Assembly: GCA_002315285.1 (NCBI GenBank)
Contig: DCGR01000009.1
Location: forward strand, 1-64,000
Direction: 5' to 3'
Length of the DNA stretch: 64,000 nt
DNA from: Bacteroides sp. UBA1773
GTDB taxonomy: Bacteria > Bacteroidota > Bacteroidia > Bacteroidales > Bacteroidaceae
Positions 1-8,631 of this stretch are shown here, piece after piece (the first letter of the stretch is position 1; each line of letters begins with the position of its first letter). Under the pieces are notes generated by a model. The model worked only from the letters and a program-made list of their open reading frames with translations, searched no databases and was not told where the DNA came from. A program made the position numbers and the translations under genes.

Positions 1-277
1 TTTCCAACGGAATTAGTACAACAGCTTCTTAGTGTATTGGCACACGTAGAATTTTATCGGAGAGGGCATTTCGGTAACTTTTTTGAAAAATGTGCCAAAA
101 TCTTGGCACACGCTGTCACACGTGTGCCAAATCGTGTGCCAAATCGGCTCAAATTTGACAATATCCCAAACAAATATTAGCAAACGGAAACAAACGGAAT
201 AAGGTTTGCAATTACCTTAATTTCAGTTTGTTTCCGTTAGATTCCGTTGATTTCAGTACCTTTTTGAGTACCAATAT
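1..277. repeat. Iterated short repeats next to the mnmE 3' end
   Basis: No gene is visible. The 10-mer CGTGTGCCAA or its core recurs at 37-46 (minus), 91-98 (plus), 103-112 (minus), 121-130 and 133-142 (plus). The last two copies lie in a perfect 12-bp tandem repeat at 121-144. Positions 91-110 form an 8-bp inverted repeat. A second motif, AACGGAA, occurs at 6-12, 183-189 and 193-199, and inverted at 232-238 and 242-248. Positions 183-195 and 226-238 are perfect 13-bp inverted repeats. Such clusters resemble recombinase arm sites or iterons. That interpretation is inference. Confidence 0.6.
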
Positions 278-1630
278 CTACTTTCCGATGCAGAAATGTG
301 AGAAGATGTTTTGTAGCACATCATCGGTCGTAACTTCACCTACAATGTCGCTGAGGTGGAAAATACATTGGCGAAGGTCTTCACACACGAAATCACCACT
401 AAGTTGCCTGTCGATTCCTTCTTGTACCCGCTGAATGGACGCGAGGGCATGGGAGAGGGCTTCATAGTGGCGTTGGTTGGTGACGACTACTTCGTTGGAT
501 GAAGGTATGTGGCGCGATACTTCGTGTAGGAGCATGGCTTGGAGCTGGTGCAGCCCATAGCCTTGCTTGGCGGAAATCCTTACCAAAAGTCCTTCGTTGC
601 ATGGGTTGTTGCAGGATGGCAGGTCGGATTTGTTGATTACGCGGATGAGCGTCTTGCCGTGTGATGCGCGGACAATTCGGTCGGCCGTGTCGTTGTTGAG
701 GGGCTGACTGCCATCGATGACCCACAGCACTATTTGTGCACGTTCCAATTGGTGGAAAGTCCGCTCAATGCCCAAATGCTCAATGGCGTCGGTGGCTTTG
801 CGGATGCCTGCCGTATCGATGAAGCGGAACAATATACCATTGAGGGTCATGGTGTCTTCCACCACGTCGCGGGTGGTGCCAGGGATGTCGCTTACGATGG
901 CTTTCTCGTCGTTGAGGAGTACGTTGAGGAGGGTCGATTTTCCTGCATTGGTGTCACCTACGATGGCCACGGGAATGCCTTGCCTGATGGCATTGCCTGT
1001 TTGGAACGATTCCACCAAGCGTGTCATCACGTGTTGTATGGTGTCGGCTAGTTGGCGCAACTGGCTTCTGTCGGCAAACTCCACATCCTCGTGGTCGCTG
1101 AAGTCGAGTTCGAGTTCTAGTAGCGAAGTGAGCTGGAGTAACTGGTTGCGCAGTTCCGACAATTGCTTGCTGAACCCTCCCCGCATCTGGTTCATGGCCA
1201 GCCGGTGTGAGGCTTTGCTTTGTGATGCTATGAGGTCGGCCACCGCCTCTGCTTGGCTAAGGTCCATTTTCCCGTGGAGGAATGCCCGCATGGTGAACTC
1301 GCCGGGGTTCGCACTGCGGCATCCGATCTGGAAGAGCCGTTGCAGTACATGCTGCAGGATGTATTGCGAGCCGTGGCACGAAAGCTCTACGCTGTCTTCG
1401 CCTGTGTAGGAATGTGGCGCGTGATAGACAGAGGCCATGACCTCATCGAGCACTTCACCCGTGGGGGTGAGCACATGACAATACCGAAGCGAGTAGGGAG
1501 GGCATGAAGTGATGTCGCGGTCGAGGATGGATGAAGTCGCCGACAGGGCATCGGGACCGCTGACGCGCACAATGCCGATGGCACCTCCCGGTGCAGTGGC
1601 TATGGCGCAGATGGTGTCGGTAGTGGTCAT
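278..1630 (-). CDS. mnmE: tRNA uridine-5-carboxymethylaminomethyl modification GTPase MnmE
   Basis: MnmE works with MnmG in the cytoplasm to modify U34 of certain tRNAs, using a methylene-tetrahydrofolate-derived unit and GTP. The 450-residue protein has the family's usual length. An N-terminal TrmE domain fills about residues 1-120. The G domain shows the P-loop GDTNAGKS (225-232), GTTRD (251-255), DTAG (272-275) and NKSD (333-336). The protein ends in the conserved CIGK, whose Cys is needed for modification. I start at 1630 because this ATG overlaps the upstream stop as ATGA and gives the normal N-terminus MTTTDTICAIATAPGG; a longer open frame upstream runs over the neighbouring gene. It is the last gene of a coupled trio. 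Confidence 0.95.
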   Translation of the reverse strand: MTTTDTICAIATAPGGAIGIVRVSGPDALSATSSILDRDITSCPPYSLRYCHVLTPTGEVLDEVMASVYHAPHSYTGEDSVELSCHGSQYILQHVLQRLFQIGCRSANPGEFTMRAFLHGKMDLSQAEAVADLIASQSKASHRLAMNQMRGGFSKQLSELRNQLLQLTSLLELELDFSDHEDVEFADRSQLRQLADTIQHVMTRLVESFQTGNAIRQGIPVAIVGDTNAGKSTLLNVLLNDEKAIVSDIPGTTRDVVEDTMTLNGILFRFIDTAGIRKATDAIEHLGIERTFHQLERAQIVLWVIDGSQPLNNDTADRIVRASHGKTLIRVINKSDLPSCNNPCNEGLLVRISAKQGYGLHQLQAMLLHEVSRHIPSSNEVVVTNQRHYEALSHALASIQRVQEGIDRQLSGDFVCEDLRQCIFHLSDIVGEVTTDDVLQNIFSHFCIGK

Positions 1631-2547
1631 AAGCGCTCGAGAACTCGGACTATGAGGTTGTCGATGTCGTTCTTGTAGCCTGTAAGGGCTGTCTCGGCCA
1701 CACGGTTGGCTACCACAAAGCAACAGGTGACAGCACGATGGCCCATGAGCGACGAGAGCCCTGCCACGGCCGAACTCTCCATTTCGTAGTTCATGATGCG
1801 CATGCCTTGGTAGGTGAATGATTCAATCTTCCTATTCTGGTCGGGGTCGGCCAACTCGATCCGTAGCTTTCGGCCTTGCGGCCCATAGAAGCCACATGAG
1901 GCGATGGTGATTCCCCGGACCATGTTATCGCCAGCAATGCGTTCCATGAGTTGGGTGTCGGCATTGGCTACGTAGGGATGTGCCATGCCGATGTGACCTG
2001 TCCATCCCATGTGATGGAGGAAAGCCTGTTCCAGTTCCAGGTCGCATACGCGATTGCGCTGTGCGTAGAAGTTGAGTACTCCATCGAAACCGATGGACTT
2101 GACGGAGCAGACAAACGAGCCTACAGGCACATTGGGCTGCAGTCCACCGCAGGTGCCCACGCGCACGATGTCGAGCGGTGTCGTGTGCTCCTTTACCAAC
2201 CTGGTGCGGAAATCGATGTTTGCCAAGGCATCCAACTCATTGAGCACGATGTCCACATTGTCGCATCCAATCCCAGTGGACACTACGCTGATGCGTTTTC
2301 CTTGGAACGAACCTGTGATGGTGTGGAATTCGCGGTTTGCGATGTCGCATTCGATGGTGTCGAAATGCGATGCCACCATCGGTACTCGTCCGATGTCGCC
2401 CACAAGCATGATTTTGTGGGCAATCTGCTCGGGACGTAGGTGCAGGTGGAAACATGATCCGTCGCCGTTGATGATGAGTTGTGACTCTGGAATATACGGG
2501 GTTGTGGACATATTACTGGGTGTTTGTCGGTCGGGTGGAGGAATCAT
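1627..2547 (-). CDS. Nucleoside phosphorylase (uridine phosphorylase-like)
   Basis: The protein belongs to the PNP/UDP phosphorylase superfamily, which splits nucleosides with phosphate into base and ribose-1-phosphate for salvage in the cytoplasm. The family signature is seen in the stretches VSTGIGCDNVDIVLNEL and RVGTCGGLQPNVPVGS (phosphate and ribose side) and in NYEMESSAVAG, the Glu-Met-Glu ribose-binding motif. The overall pattern is closest to uridine phosphorylases, but I cannot fix the base specificity. The ATG at 2547 overlaps the upstream stop as ATGA. A second in-frame ATG at 2511 gives a more usual N-terminus (MSTTPYIPES) and is a real alternative. The stop overlaps the mnmE start in the same way. 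Confidence 0.85.
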   Translation of the reverse strand: MIPPPDRQTPSNMSTTPYIPESQLIINGDGSCFHLHLRPEQIAHKIMLVGDIGRVPMVASHFDTIECDIANREFHTITGSFQGKRISVVSTGIGCDNVDIVLNELDALANIDFRTRLVKEHTTPLDIVRVGTCGGLQPNVPVGSFVCSVKSIGFDGVLNFYAQRNRVCDLELEQAFLHHMGWTGHIGMAHPYVANADTQLMERIAGDNMVRGITIASCGFYGPQGRKLRIELADPDQNRKIESFTYQGMRIMNYEMESSAVAGLSSLMGHRAVTCCFVVANRVAETALTGYKNDIDNLIVRVLERL

Positions 2548-3971
2548 TGGGCCATCTCTTCGTTGCGCACCTTGGCTGTCAATTCGTTGATGGCTTGCTG
2601 AAGTTTGAGCAGGGTCTGTTCCAAGGTGAGAATCTCGTTGGCCAAGGATGTCTTGTCATTGGCTGTCATGTAGGCATCGCGTTTCTGCTCAAGCTCGAGT
2701 TCCGTCTTGCGTAGTTGGTCGGTGTCTTGCCTCAATGTTGTAAAGCTGACGGCTGCTTGTCGCGACTTGAAGTCGCTGAGCGTGTAGTAGGTTCTGTTGT
2801 CATCGATGACAAACACGAAGTCGTGTCTCTCGGCTTTTTCTTCCTTCCCCTTCATGAGGATTGCCAGTTGCTTCTTCAGTAGCTGTACACGGTTGGTGTC
2901 GCTCCAGGTCTTGTTGATACTTGAGAGTGATGCCACTTGTGTCATGAGTTCTTCATCGGTGGTGTCGAAGTCGTAGGTCACTTTGGAAGGATTGGGCTCA
3001 TAGATGTAGATGCACACTTTGCCGGCGGGTTGCCGGCGGTCGGAAGCGAACCATCCTATGTTGTTGAATTCATCGATGGCGAGCATGAAATCGTTGTCGG
3101 GCGAGTTGAAAGGCATGCCGATGTTGCTTGGCTTCAGGAAGGTGTTATTCTCAGCATCATAACGGGTCACGAAAATGTCATAGCCTCCGAGCGACTCCTC
3201 CCCATCGGAAGCGAAATAGAGTGTTTGGCCATCACCCATCATGAAAGGATTGTTGATGTTGGCGGAATCGTTCAGTCCGTTGAGTTGTTCGGGCTGGCTC
3301 CATCCTTCAAGCAGACGTGTCGCTCCAAAGAGTCTTAATTTGCCGTTGTGGTTGTCGCAATGGAATGTCCGGTTGCCCATCTCGTTGCAATAGGAGGTGC
3401 CGGCTTTGTCGGGATCTTGGAAGATGCGGCCGGATTCCCGACTGAGCTTGTAGGCTGCGAGGAAATTCTGCTTATCGACCACCAAGCTGTCGATGACTGT
3501 GATGCGTTCCACTGCCTTAATCATGAGCGAGCCTTGTCGGAGTCGTTCCATTTCGGCCTCGGCTTGTTCGGTGTCGCGTTTCTTCTTTGTAAGCCATCCT
3601 ATGTGACTCTCATAGTTTTCCACTGCTTCGTCGAATCGGTATTGGTCGAACCTCAGTTTGCCGAGGTATCGGAACGCATTGATGACATCTCGCTTCACTG
3701 CTTTTTCAAGATAAGGCTCGGATGCTTCTTTCTCGTCTGTCTCGTAGAGGCAGGCACCATACCAGAAGTTGTAGGTGGCATTGTTGGGGGCTTGCCGCAC
3801 CAGTTTCTGGAATATGGGTTTCGCATTCTCAAATTCCCCATCGTTGAACCATTTCTGTGCCTGTGCTAAAGTCTGGCTGTTGGCGGATGCACACACGGCA
3901 AAGAGCATGAACGTGATGGCTCCTTTCCGAAACAAGGCTTTGGCAAATATGTTTGTTCCTGTCGATTCCAT
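2544..3971 (-). CDS. Exported TPR and PD40 beta-propeller protein
   Basis: The N-terminus has a basic stretch and a hydrophobic segment ending ASANSQ, so it is probably exported. Residues about 33-140 form tetratricopeptide repeats (QKWFNDGEFENAKPIFQKL and similar units). Residues about 190-340 contain PD40/WD40-like blades such as MMGDGQTLYFASDGEE and ASDRRQPAG. The last 80 residues are rich in Glu, Lys and Leu and look like a coiled coil. This resembles the first half of type IX secretion or OmpA-linked TPR-PD40 proteins, but there is no OmpA domain. The specific role is unknown. It is the first gene of the trio with the nucleoside phosphorylase and mnmE. Confidence 0.75.
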   Translation of the reverse strand: MESTGTNIFAKALFRKGAITFMLFAVCASANSQTLAQAQKWFNDGEFENAKPIFQKLVRQAPNNATYNFWYGACLYETDEKEASEPYLEKAVKRDVINAFRYLGKLRFDQYRFDEAVENYESHIGWLTKKKRDTEQAEAEMERLRQGSLMIKAVERITVIDSLVVDKQNFLAAYKLSRESGRIFQDPDKAGTSYCNEMGNRTFHCDNHNGKLRLFGATRLLEGWSQPEQLNGLNDSANINNPFMMGDGQTLYFASDGEESLGGYDIFVTRYDAENNTFLKPSNIGMPFNSPDNDFMLAIDEFNNIGWFASDRRQPAGKVCIYIYEPNPSKVTYDFDTTDEELMTQVASLSSINKTWSDTNRVQLLKKQLAILMKGKEEKAERHDFVFVIDDNRTYYTLSDFKSRQAAVSFTTLRQDTDQLRKTELELEQKRDAYMTANDKTSLANEILTLEQTLLKLQQAINELTAKVRNEEMAQ

Positions 3972-3995
3972 TGTGTCTGATTTTGTTTCAAATCA

Positions 3996-4003
3996 CAAAA
4001 TTA
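3996..4003 (-). promoter_or_regulatory. -7 box for the TPR-phosphorylase-mnmE operon
   Basis: On the minus strand this reads TAATTTTG, a match to the Bacteroidetes -7 consensus TAnnTTTG, about 25 bp before the ATG at 3971. The -33 element is not obvious. Confidence 0.5.
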
Positions 4004-4066
4004 CGGTTTTAATCGCATAAATGTGTAATCAATTTCGTGAAACTTTCCTAAATCGGCGTTTTATTG

Positions 4067-4074
4067 TAATTTTG
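4067..4074 (+). promoter_or_regulatory. -7 box for ttcA
   Basis: TAATTTTG matches TAnnTTTG and lies 31 bp before the ATG at 4105. Together with the minus-strand box at 3996-4003 it makes this a divergent promoter region. Confidence 0.5.
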
Positions 4075-4104
4075 CGCCAAATTTATGAGAAAATAACCGA
4101 GAAA

Positions 4105-4890
4105 ATGGCAGGCTTATCGGAACATGACAAGTTGCAACGCCGTATCAATCAAAGATTCAATAAGGCATTGAACGACTATCGGCTTATCGATGATGGTGAC
4201 CACATCCTGATAGGGATTTCCGGAGGAAAAGACTCGTTGGCGTTGCTGGAGCTACTGGCTCGGCAAAGCCGTGTGCTCAAGCCCCGTTTTTCGGTACTGG
4301 CGGTCCATGTCGGCATGGCCAACATCGGTTATGAGTCTGATGTGGATTATTTGCGTGATTTTGCCGGGCATTTAGGTGTTGGATTCATACATCATGTCAC
4401 TTCGTTCGATGCCTCTACCGACACTCGGAAGTCGCCTTGCTTTTTGTGCTCCTGGAATCGTCGGAAGGCTCTGTTCACGTTGGCCAAGCAATATGGATGC
4501 AACAAGATAGCATTGGGACACCACATGGACGACATTCTCGAGACGCTGCTGATGAACCTTGTCTTTCAAGGCTCCTTTTCCACTATGCCAGCACGGCTCC
4601 AAATGCGGAAATTCCCTCTCACCATTATCCGTCCGCTTTGCCTCGAACATGAAGCTGACTTGGAACAGTTTGCCGCAATAAGGCAATATCAGAGACAAAC
4701 GCATCAGTGTCCTTACGAACACGACAGCCATCGCACCGACATGAAGCGGTTGCTGCAGCAACTTGAAGCCATGAATCCGGAAGTCCGTTACAACCTTTGG
4801 GGGGCTTTGTCGCGCTATTTAGAAACAGAACCGTTGTCAGGGGCAGAAACTCCTGAGGAAAAGAAGGAACTGAAAACAGGGAACTTATGA
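4105..4890 (+). CDS. ttcA: tRNA 2-thiocytidine(32) synthetase TtcA-like PP-loop ATPase
   Basis: TtcA-type enzymes adenylate C32 of tRNA and replace the oxygen with sulfur, using an iron-sulfur cluster. The 261-residue protein shows the PP-loop SGGKDS (about residues 39-44), the CFLCSW pair (CxxC, about 112-117) expected to hold the cluster, and the LGHHMDD segment. A further Cys (QCPYEHD) near the C-terminus could be the third ligand. I use the ATG at 4105 (MAGLSEHDK) because the earlier in-frame ATG at 4021 lies upstream of the -7 box and gives a non-family N-terminus. It is the only gene of its unit. Confidence 0.88.
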   Translation: MAGLSEHDKLQRRINQRFNKALNDYRLIDDGDHILIGISGGKDSLALLELLARQSRVLKPRFSVLAVHVGMANIGYESDVDYLRDFAGHLGVGFIHHVTSFDASTDTRKSPCFLCSWNRRKALFTLAKQYGCNKIALGHHMDDILETLLMNLVFQGSFSTMPARLQMRKFPLTIIRPLCLEHEADLEQFAAIRQYQRQTHQCPYEHDSHRTDMKRLLQQLEAMNPEVRYNLWGALSRYLETEPLSGAETPEEKKELKTGNL

Positions 4891-4949
4891 ACGGTAAAAG
4901 TTTTTAGTATTTTTAACGATTGCCGATATTTTCATTGCGATTATTTCAT

Positions 4950-4957
4950 TACTTTTG
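4950..4957 (+). promoter_or_regulatory. -7 box for tatA
   Basis: TACTTTTG fits TAnnTTTG, about 50 bp before the tatA ATG. A TTG lies roughly 20 bp upstream as a weak -33 element. Confidence 0.5.
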
Positions 4958-5006
4958 CCTCATAATTTATGCAAAAGAATTATTAACCATATAAATTTGT
5001 ATTGAT

Positions 5007-5204
5007 ATGACTTATAACTTATTGTTTTTTGGCAATATAGGCGGTCCTGAAATCCTGATGATCGTACTTGTTGTGCTGCTGTTTTTCGGTGGGAAGAAGA
5101 TTCCTGAGCTGATGAAGGGCTTGGGCAAAGGCGTGAAGAGCTTCAAGGATGGGATGAACGACATAGAGAAGGACATCAATAGCGTTCCTGAAAAGAAAGA
5201 TTAA
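5007..5204 (+). CDS. tatA: Twin-arginine translocase subunit TatA/TatE
   Basis: TatA forms the size-variable part of the Tat translocon, which exports folded, cofactor-loaded proteins across the inner membrane. The 65-residue protein has one membrane helix (about residues 12-28), the FGGKKIPEL hinge and an amphipathic helix ([15 protein letters not shown]), followed by a short charged tail. Length and order match the family. The stop lies 22 bp before the ATG of a Gfo/Idh oxidoreductase that carries a twin-arginine signal, so the two are probably cotranscribed. No tatC is in the window, so the rest of the translocon must be encoded elsewhere. Confidence 0.92.
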   Translation: MTYNLLFFGNIGGPEILMIVLVVLLFFGGKKIPELMKGLGKGVKSFKDGMNDIEKDINSVPEKKD

Positions 5205-5226
5205 TCCATAAATTTATGATTTGACC

Positions 5227-6732
5227 ATGAAAGAATTATCAAGAAGATCATTTTTGAAGGCTGGTTCGGTGGCTGCTGCTGCGCTGTCGATGAGTCCGGC
5301 TGCTGTGTTGGGTAAAGAACGTGCTTCTGTAGAAGCTCCAATGGATAGAAAACTGAAAATTCTGGGCGTAGGTATCGGTGGACGTGGTTCTGCTGACTTG
5401 AGCGCGATGGAAACGGAAGAGTTCATTGGTTTGGCCGATGTGGATTGGAACTATGCAAAACCAGTGATGGAAAAGTACAAGAAGATGTTTCCGAACATCA
5501 AGTTGTACCACGACTACAAGACCATGTTCGCCGAGTTGCTCGACCAGGCTGATGCTGTTGTTTGTGCTACAGCCGACCACACCCACGCCATTGTTTGTGC
5601 TGAGGCCTTGATGGCAGGAAAACATGTATATTGCGAAAAACCGTTGACTCGTACGGTTTATGAAGCCCGTTTGTTGGCTAAATTGGCTGAGAAACAGGGT
5701 GTAGCTACCCAAATGGGTAACCAAGGTTCATCGGGCATTGGCACAAAGCTGACAGTGGATTACTTGCAGGCTGGTGTCATCGGCGCAGTACGTCGTGTTG
5801 ACGCATTCACTGATCGTCCTATTTGGCCGCAAGGCTTGGAACGTCCTGCCGAGACTCCCAAGGTGCCCAAGACCATGAATTGGGATGCTTTCATTGGCCC
5901 GGCGCCAAAACGTCCTTACAACCCTATCTACACTCCTTGGAACTTCCGTGGATGGTGGGACTTCGGTACGGGTGCCCTTGGTGACATGGCTTGCCACATC
6001 CTGCATACCGTGTTCGTTGGTCTGAAACTGAAATATCCTATCCGCATCGAGGGTACTTCCACTCCGCTGATGTCGGATTCTTGTCCAAATGCTCAGATTG
6101 TAAAGCTCACTTATCCGCAGCGCGAGAACCTGCCGAAGTTGGCTCTTCCTGAGGTTACAATTACTTGGTACGATGGCGGTTTGGTTCCACTTCGTCCAGA
6201 AGGTTTGCCCGAAGGTGTCAACCTCAACATCGATGGTGGTGCAGCCATTTTCTATGGAGAAAAGGGTGTCATTGTAAGCGGTTGCTACGGAAACAGACCT
6301 TACTTGATTCAGGATGGCAAGGTGACAGAACTGAAGGAGGGTGTTGTTCCTTCTGTATGGCGTAAGGTTACTACCAGCCACCAGCAAGACTGGATTCGCG
6401 CTTGCAAGGAGCCGAAGGCTACTCGTGTGAAATCGAACTCCGACTTCTCAATGGCCGGTCCGTTCACCGAAATGATTGCCATGGGTGTGTGTGCGGTTCG
6501 TCTGCAAGGCTTGAATCAGGTGCTCGAATGGGATGGAGAGAACATGAAGTTCACCAATATTCCTGCCGGCGCAAAGGTCCGCTCCATGATCAAGGATGGA
6601 TTCACCATCAAGGATGGTCACCCGACTTTCAACAAGACTTACACTGAACCTGTTGATGCCATTGAATATGCAAAGCAACTGGTTAAGCCTGTTTATGAAA
6701 ACGGCTACGTACTGCCAGAGTTGCCTGCTTAA
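5227..6732 (+). CDS. Tat-exported Gfo/Idh/MocA family oxidoreductase
   Basis: The family uses tightly bound NAD(P) to oxidise or reduce sugar carbons. The start at the ATG 5227 gives MKELSRRSFLKAG, a textbook twin-arginine signal followed by an Ala-rich h-region, so the folded protein is sent to the periplasm. The Rossmann loop is ILGVGIGGRGSA (near residue 45), and the family Lys-Pro motif is YCEKPLTR. The C-terminal half has the usual mixed beta-sheet domain. At 501 residues it is longer than simple family members, as is common for exported Bacteroidetes versions. It follows tatA and precedes a DUF1080 and an isomerase-like lipoprotein. I infer 3-keto sugar formation on glycosides; the substrate is unknown. 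Confidence 0.88.
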   Translation: MKELSRRSFLKAGSVAAAALSMSPAAVLGKERASVEAPMDRKLKILGVGIGGRGSADLSAMETEEFIGLADVDWNYAKPVMEKYKKMFPNIKLYHDYKTMFAELLDQADAVVCATADHTHAIVCAEALMAGKHVYCEKPLTRTVYEARLLAKLAEKQGVATQMGNQGSSGIGTKLTVDYLQAGVIGAVRRVDAFTDRPIWPQGLERPAETPKVPKTMNWDAFIGPAPKRPYNPIYTPWNFRGWWDFGTGALGDMACHILHTVFVGLKLKYPIRIEGTSTPLMSDSCPNAQIVKLTYPQRENLPKLALPEVTITWYDGGLVPLRPEGLPEGVNLNIDGGAAIFYGEKGVIVSGCYGNRPYLIQDGKVTELKEGVVPSVWRKVTTSHQQDWIRACKEPKATRVKSNSDFSMAGPFTEMIAMGVCAVRLQGLNQVLEWDGENMKFTNIPAGAKVRSMIKDGFTIKDGHPTFNKTYTEPVDAIEYAKQLVKPVYENGYVLPELPA

Positions 6733-6761
6733 TTGAAAGGGATTTTAATAACAAAATAAAA

Positions 6762-7634
6762 ATGAAAAAAGTATTATTTTATTCAGTATCTATTGCCTTG
6801 GCAATGGGTATGGCAGCTTGTGGCGGCAAAAAACAGCAGCAAGCTGAAGCCGAACCGGCAGCTGCAGAGGCTCCTGCAACTCCCGCTTACACTGTAGTGG
6901 AGAATCCGCAGGTTGATTTGAGCACATTCCCAGTCGATGCAGAGGGCTACACCGTATTGTTCGACGGCAAGACATTCAATGGATGGAGAGGTTATTTGAA
7001 GGATAACGTGCCTGGTCGTTGGGTTATCGAAGACGGTTGCATTAAGATTAACGGATCGGGTACAGGCGAAGGCCAGTCGGCCGAAGGTGGTGACTTGATT
7101 TTTGCTCACAAGTTCAAGAACTTCGAGGTCGAACTGGAGTGGAAGGTCGCTAAGGGCAGCAACTCTGGTATCTTCTATCTGGCTCAGGAAATCACCACCA
7201 AGAAGGAAGATGGTACGGTTGTCAACGAACCCATCTACATCTCGGCTCCCGAGTGCCAGGTTCTCGATAATGCCAATCATCCAGATGCAAAGCTTGGCAA
7301 GGACAACAACCGTCAGTCGTCATCTCTTTACGACATGATTCCTGCCGTTCCGCAGAACCAGAATCCTTTCGGTGAGTGGAACAAGGTGAAGATCATGGTT
7401 TACAAAGGCACAGTGGTTCACAGCCAGAATGGTGAGAACGTGGTTGAATATCATTTGTGGACTCAGCAGTGGACCGATATGCTGCAGGCAAGCAAGTTCT
7501 CACAGGAGAAATGGCCTTTGGCATTCGAACTTCTCAACAATTGTGGTGGCGAAAACCACGAAGGTTACTTTGGATTGCAAGACCACGGCGACGATGTTTG
7601 GTTCCGCAACATCCGTATAAAACTGTTAGACTGA
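6762..7634 (+). CDS. DUF1080 lipoprotein (3-keto-glycoside hydrolase family)
   Basis: A signal peptide ends in the lipobox MAAC (Cys at about residue 20), followed by a Gln/Ala/Glu/Pro-rich linker to about residue 48. The rest is a DUF1080 concanavalin-like domain with the typical start GYTVLFDGKTFNGWRGY and the motifs WVIEDGCIKI, FELEW-type strands and GSNSGIFYL. Members of this family have been linked to cleavage of 3-keto-disaccharides and 3-keto-glycosides. Its place between an exported oxidoreductase and an isomerase-like lipoprotein fits that role. The gap to the next gene is one base, so the two are translationally coupled. The exact substrate cannot be read from sequence. Confidence 0.88.
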   Translation: MKKVLFYSVSIALAMGMAACGGKKQQQAEAEPAAAEAPATPAYTVVENPQVDLSTFPVDAEGYTVLFDGKTFNGWRGYLKDNVPGRWVIEDGCIKINGSGTGEGQSAEGGDLIFAHKFKNFEVELEWKVAKGSNSGIFYLAQEITTKKEDGTVVNEPIYISAPECQVLDNANHPDAKLGKDNNRQSSSLYDMIPAVPQNQNPFGEWNKVKIMVYKGTVVHSQNGENVVEYHLWTQQWTDMLQASKFSQEKWPLAFELLNNCGGENHEGYFGLQDHGDDVWFRNIRIKLLD

Positions 7635-7635
7635 T

Positions 7636-8529
7636 ATGAAAAAGTCGATGATCATGCTCAGTGCCATCCTCGTGATGGCACTGTGTGCTTGTGGCGATGG
7701 TGCCCAAGCTCCTGTGAAGAAGGAAATGGGTGTGCAGCTTTACTCTGTACGCACGGTGTTTAATGCCAAGAACTATGCCGAGTCGCACGAAAATGTGTTC
7801 AAGGAACTGGCTTCCTACGGCTATACGGCTGTTGAGCCTGCCGGTTATTCGGAGGGCAAACTCTATGGTGTGGAGCCTGAACAGTTCAAGGCCGATGTTG
7901 AAGCCGCTGGCATGAAGGTGCTCTCTACCCATGTGAAGCGCGACTTGACTCCCGAAGAGTTTGAATCGGGCGATTTCACGGAGGCTATGAAATGGTGGGA
8001 TCTCTGCATCGAGACCCACAAGAAGGCTGGTTGCAAGTACATCTGTACTTCATCCATCAAGGCTCCTGAAACGGTAAAGGACTTGCAGACTATCTGCGAC
8101 TACTTCAATGCCGTTGGCAAGAAGTGTGCTGAGGCTGGCATCAAGTATGGCTATCACAGCCACTCATTCGAGTTCAACAAGATTGAGGACCAGGTGGTGA
8201 TGGAGGACTACATGATTGAACACACAGATTCACAATATGTATTCTTCGAGATGGACGTGTATTGGGCTGTTATGGGCAAGGCAAGTCCTGTGGTTTATTT
8301 CAAGAAGTATCCAGGTCGTTTCTCATTGCTCCACATCAAGGACTATCGGGAAATAGGCCAGAGTGGCATGGTGGGCTTCGATGCCATCTTCAAGAACTTC
8401 GATGTGGCCGGTTGCAAGAATTTCGTGGTTGAACTGGAACGTGGCACTGGCGACGACATCTTGCCTGCCATGAAAGAAAGTGCTGAGTACTTGCTCAATG
8501 CCGACTTCGTGAAGCCAAGCTACGAATAA
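7636..8529 (+). CDS. Sugar phosphate isomerase/epimerase-like TIM-barrel lipoprotein
   Basis: The signal peptide ends with LCAC, so the protein is probably membrane-anchored and exported. The mature part starts MGVQLYSVRTVF, the usual first strand of the xylose-isomerase-like TIM barrel. Metal-ligand type residues are seen in YGYHSHSFEF, FEMDVYWAV and LLHIKDY, and a late Glu in VVELERGTG. Cytoplasmic relatives isomerise sugars or inosose, while exported relatives beside Gfo/Idh and DUF1080 genes may act as lyases or epimerases on 3-keto sugars. The last is inference. It lies one base after the DUF1080 gene and is followed by a terminator-like hairpin. Confidence 0.85.
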   Translation: MKKSMIMLSAILVMALCACGDGAQAPVKKEMGVQLYSVRTVFNAKNYAESHENVFKELASYGYTAVEPAGYSEGKLYGVEPEQFKADVEAAGMKVLSTHVKRDLTPEEFESGDFTEAMKWWDLCIETHKKAGCKYICTSSIKAPETVKDLQTICDYFNAVGKKCAEAGIKYGYHSHSFEFNKIEDQVVMEDYMIEHTDSQYVFFEMDVYWAVMGKASPVVYFKKYPGRFSLLHIKDYREIGQSGMVGFDAIFKNFDVAGCKNFVVELERGTGDDILPAMKESAEYLLNADFVKPSYE

Positions 8530-8548
8530 TTTCCCAAAACATATCCAG

Positions 8549-8594
8549 AATATGGTAGGCGTGGAACATGATGTGTTTGCGCTTGCCATATTTT
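8549..8594 (+). terminator. Hairpin terminator after the tatA-oxidoreductase operon
   Basis: Positions 8549-8561 and 8580-8592 pair over 13 positions, including two G-U pairs, and a short T-run (8591-8594) follows. It closes the unit that begins at tatA. Confidence 0.6.
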
Positions 8595-8631
8595 CATCTT
8601 GAACAACTTATCAATTCATTAGTTTTTTGCC

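Noticed and set aside
717..1409. Long plus-strand open frame of 230 codons inside mnmE
   Set aside because: It is antisense to a clear MnmE reading frame and has no domain or signal of its own.
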